Positions 61,614 through 64,000 of a DNA stretch of 64,000 nucleotides are shown one piece after another (the first letter of the stretch is position 1; the number at the start of each line of letters is the position of its first letter). A program made the translations under genes and the position numbers. The stretch is from Bifidobacterium psychraerophilum (lineage in GTDB: Bacteria; Actinomycetota; Actinomycetes; Actinomycetales; Bifidobacteriaceae): positions 248,001 through 312,000 of the forward strand of contig NZ_JGZI01000009.1 of assembly GCF_000741705.1 (NCBI RefSeq). The letters run 5' to 3'. The notes under the pieces were generated by a model, which worked only from the letters and a program-made list of their open reading frames with translations, did not search any database and was not told the DNA's origin.

Positions 61614-64000
61614 ATGTCAGTCAATACACGCATGAATGACGGTTCTGCCATGGACCATCATGTTTTCGGCAGCATCGTCGCTGCACTGCTGGCGGTGCTG
61701 ATGTGCGCAGGCGTCACATTCACAGCTGATGCCGCACCGACGCCTCCGGACATCAGTGATACCGAGCCACGGATCATCGTTACCGGGGATGTCACTCGTG
61801 GTCATACCTTCCGGGCATACAAAATCGCCAATTATGTGGACATCACCCAAGTGGGCGGCAAGCCGGTCAGCCTGAAGCTGGAAACGGTGAATAGCGGCGT
61901 CAACATATCCAGCAACACCCTTTCGGACGGCACCGTGGTCGGTGGCGGCGCCACACCCCTCAACTTCAAACAAACCCTGGCGCTGGAAATCGTCGCCATT
62001 GAGCGCATGCTGAGCGGTAGCGCCCCAACACCCGATGCGGCCGGACTGATCATGGGCACGGACCCCTTGCAATGGGCCGCCGAGCAATGGCAGTATCCGG
62101 TCACCGAAAGCGATACCGATCCCTGGTTGAATACGAACACGCAGACAACGGGTCCCTTCAGGATTCTGGCCGACTGGCTCGAAGATGAGCTGGGTGCCTC
62201 GGAGAGCAATGATTGCGTGCCGGGAATGGACCCGTCCTGCTTCGGTCTCTTTTATGATCAGGAGACAGGCATCGAGTATGCCGATGGCAAGTCGAGAGCC
62301 GTCTTCGACCTTGACGATGCCACCGATGACGAAATAGGATTTGTGCTCCCCACCAATCCTGATGCCTTTGGCGCCGGGCTGTATATTCTGATGCATCCGC
62401 ATCCGCAAAGCCAGTTCGGCACGCCTCTGGATGGGACGCATCCTCCTGCGATGGTTCTTGGCACAAGGATCCCGATATCTACCGGGAGCATCTCATATTA
62501 TGACTTGTACAATCCCTCCGGAACCGAAGTGCTCCATCGGCTCGGTGTACTCAACGTCAAAGGGGATGCCGTAACCGTCACCCTGGATATCAACGATGCG
62601 TGGAAGCGGAATCATCCCTCCTACGCCATGAACAACGAAGTGCCCTATATCATCAGAACCAATATTCCGCATTTCGACAATTTCCTACGTGACTCAGGAC
62701 ACGGCGCGTACGAAGGAGGGCGAGCCTCCGGCGCCGCGCTCGCGGATGGCACGCCCATCCAGAACGGATTCGGCCACCAGGCTGCGGGTGCGCAGCATTG
62801 GACTTCCGCCAGCAGTACGAAGCCCGCCAATCCCGCCGCAGCGCGTCGGGCAGCCGCCCTTGCCGAGCAAGGAGTGGTCGATTCGGCTCTGATGCGTGGT
62901 GCCGCTTCTTCGTCGGTGCGAGGGGTGGCGGATACGACAAGGAATCCGGTCCGCTTCGATATCTCCCTGGACTATTCCGGCAGGGGTCTATCGGATGTCG
63001 ACGCCCGGACGATGAAGGTGACGGTGGGCTCAACGGTGCTGAACTACCAGAACAGCTGCGTCCTCGATACAGCGAACACGTCAACGCCCTGCTTCGGCTT
63101 CGTGCAGTCCGCATCGAATGCCCAAGGTGAGCGGTACTTCGTCGTCCAGATACCCAACTGGGTGCTGCGCGGGAATGGCGGCAAAGCCGTGACCGTCGAA
63201 TACACGCAGCGCATTCTTTTCGACGCCGCTTCGGATAATGCCAGCATCGCCACCAAGGAGCAGACCGTGGCTACGGTGGAATTCTCCAACAACTCGTATA
63301 TGCACGATTACACGGAGTTCCTCGATGCGGATATGTTTACAAGAATCATTTCTTTGCGGACAGCGGTCTTTACCTTTCCACTGATCATCACGAAAATCGA
63401 TTCGCGGAGCAACACGAGCTTGCGGGGCGCACAATTCAGCATTCTCACTGGCGGGGTTGCCCAGTGTTTCGCACTGCGTGCCGGTGTCTATCATCGCAGC
63501 GGTAATGCGCCCTGCGCGCAGGGTGAAGGACAGTTGCTCACCAGCGATGCTTCCGGCAGGGTGCGGGTGAAGGGCTTGGAGGCGCAGATCGAGTATCGGG
63601 TCAAGGAGATCAGACAGCCGAATGGCTATGATTCGGGAAACATCGGGATGATCAACTTCCCCATGCGTATCGTCCCCCGGTACAGCAGCGACACGAGGCC
63701 GACGGAAGTATTGGCGACGGAATACCTCTATGCCAACGCCAGTTACCTGCAACCCGCTTCGCTCCCCGCCTATCTGCGCCCGGCCACCAACGAATGGGTG
63801 AATGACGTGGATCATGTGAGGCACACCTTCTACGCCCACGAGATCGACGTATTGAATGGCAAAACATCGCAGGATGTCGACGCCATCGCTCCTTTCCCAT
63901 GGGGCGTGCTGGCCAGAACAGGTGCGGGCATGCTGCTTCTCGCGTTGCTGGCTGCTTTGGCCTTGCTGATCGGTGTGCTCCTGAAACGCCGCAGGTCGCG
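61614..64000 (+). CDS. Large sortase-anchored pilus subunit (tip/ancillary type), 3' end beyond the window
   Basis: ATG 61614, preceded by GAGAAGG, opens a frame of 795 codons that is still open at the window end. It has a signal peptide (hydrophobic ~18-36, cleavage near TADAAP), a large unassigned N-terminal region, a CnaB-like domain (~588-690; LIITKIDSRSNTSLRGAQF and later YRVKEIRQPNGYD), then LARTG (766-770), a membrane helix and KRRRS. LARTG is a non-canonical LPxTG motif. Six cysteines come in three close pairs (201/209, 482/493, 618/634). It follows the major pilin, as ancillary pilins do. Only a few residues are probably missing. Confidence 0.85.
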   Translation, partial: MSVNTRMNDGSAMDHHVFGSIVAALLAVLMCAGVTFTADAAPTPPDISDTEPRIIVTGDVTRGHTFRAYKIANYVDITQVGGKPVSLKLETVNSGVNISSNTLSDGTVVGGGATPLNFKQTLALEIVAIERMLSGSAPTPDAAGLIMGTDPLQWAAEQWQYPVTESDTDPWLNTNTQTTGPFRILADWLEDELGASESNDCVPGMDPSCFGLFYDQETGIEYADGKSRAVFDLDDATDDEIGFVLPTNPDAFGAGLYILMHPHPQSQFGTPLDGTHPPAMVLGTRIPISTGSISYYDLYNPSGTEVLHRLGVLNVKGDAVTVTLDINDAWKRNHPSYAMNNEVPYIIRTNIPHFDNFLRDSGHGAYEGGRASGAALADGTPIQNGFGHQAAGAQHWTSASSTKPANPAAARRAAALAEQGVVDSALMRGAASSSVRGVADTTRNPVRFDISLDYSGRGLSDVDARTMKVTVGSTVLNYQNSCVLDTANTSTPCFGFVQSASNAQGERYFVVQIPNWVLRGNGGKAVTVEYTQRILFDAASDNASIATKEQTVATVEFSNNSYMHDYTEFLDADMFTRIISLRTAVFTFPLIITKIDSRSNTSLRGAQFSILTGGVAQCFALRAGVYHRSGNAPCAQGEGQLLTSDASGRVRVKGLEAQIEYRVKEIRQPNGYDSGNIGMINFPMRIVPRYSSDTRPTEVLATEYLYANASYLQPASLPAYLRPATNEWVNDVDHVRHTFYAHEIDVLNGKTSQDVDAIAPFPWGVLARTGAGMLLLALLAALALLIGVLLKRRRS

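Overview
The window comes from a high-GC Gram-positive genome, almost certainly a Bifidobacterium (species not assigned). Supporting signs are a ~915-residue bifunctional AdhE, class Ib ribonucleotide reductase, a C+ zinc L33 and S14, a perfect CIRCE element before an isolated groES, the fdxA-dapC pair, a sortase-type pilus locus, and several genes with no Shine-Dalgarno sequence whose -10 hexamer ends 6-7 nt before the start codon (leaderless transcription).

Layout. 1-1.6 kb: end of an MTA/SAH nucleosidase gene, then rplJ-rplL behind an attenuating L10 leader. 1.9-8.8 kb: a MATE exporter, then a tightly coupled three-gene cassette of an FHA-domain protein, a 1218-residue relative of DUF4011-type SF1 helicase/nuclease proteins whose catalytic motifs all look destroyed, and a small acidic protein. 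8.8-11.1 kb (minus strand): folate cyclo-ligase, FmdB zinc ribbon, SAF-domain protein, MscL. 11.2-18.9 kb: an acetyltransferase, a disordered membrane protein, groES, and a MoxR ATPase next to a single-polypeptide DUF58-transglutaminase fusion. 19-26.2 kb: a trans-sulfuration enzyme, an aromatic/histidinol-phosphate aminotransferase, and nrdI-nrdE-nrdF behind paired NrdR boxes, with a duplicated non-coding repeat between nrdE and nrdF. 26.4-42 kb: tRNA-Tyr/Thr/Met with rpmG, murB, a secreted or membrane protein with disordered ends, an amino-acid permease, fdxA-dapC, dinB, tRNA-Ser, a DUF4391 protein, a CapA-like protein, a hydroxyacid dehydrogenase, a YigZ protein, an LRV/HEAT-like protein and malQ. 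42-46.4 kb: rplM-rpsI and adhE behind a Rex-like operator. 46.9-58.9 kb: the complete S10-spc ribosomal cluster through secY and adk. 59-64 kb: a pilus locus with an LPYTG major pilin and a large LARTG partner that runs off the window end.

How the genes fit together. Most of the window is housekeeping: translation, dNTP supply, lysine and peptidoglycan precursors, fermentative NAD recycling. Regulation can be read from the sequence at several points: L10 autoregulation, HrcA at groES, NrdR at nrd, Rex at adhE. The least conventional parts are the FHA/pseudo-helicase cassette, the DUF58-TgpA fusion, the pilus locus in the place where infA would normally follow adk, and several unexplained intergenic repeats and hairpins. 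I see no CRISPR array, transposase, prophage or rRNA gene.
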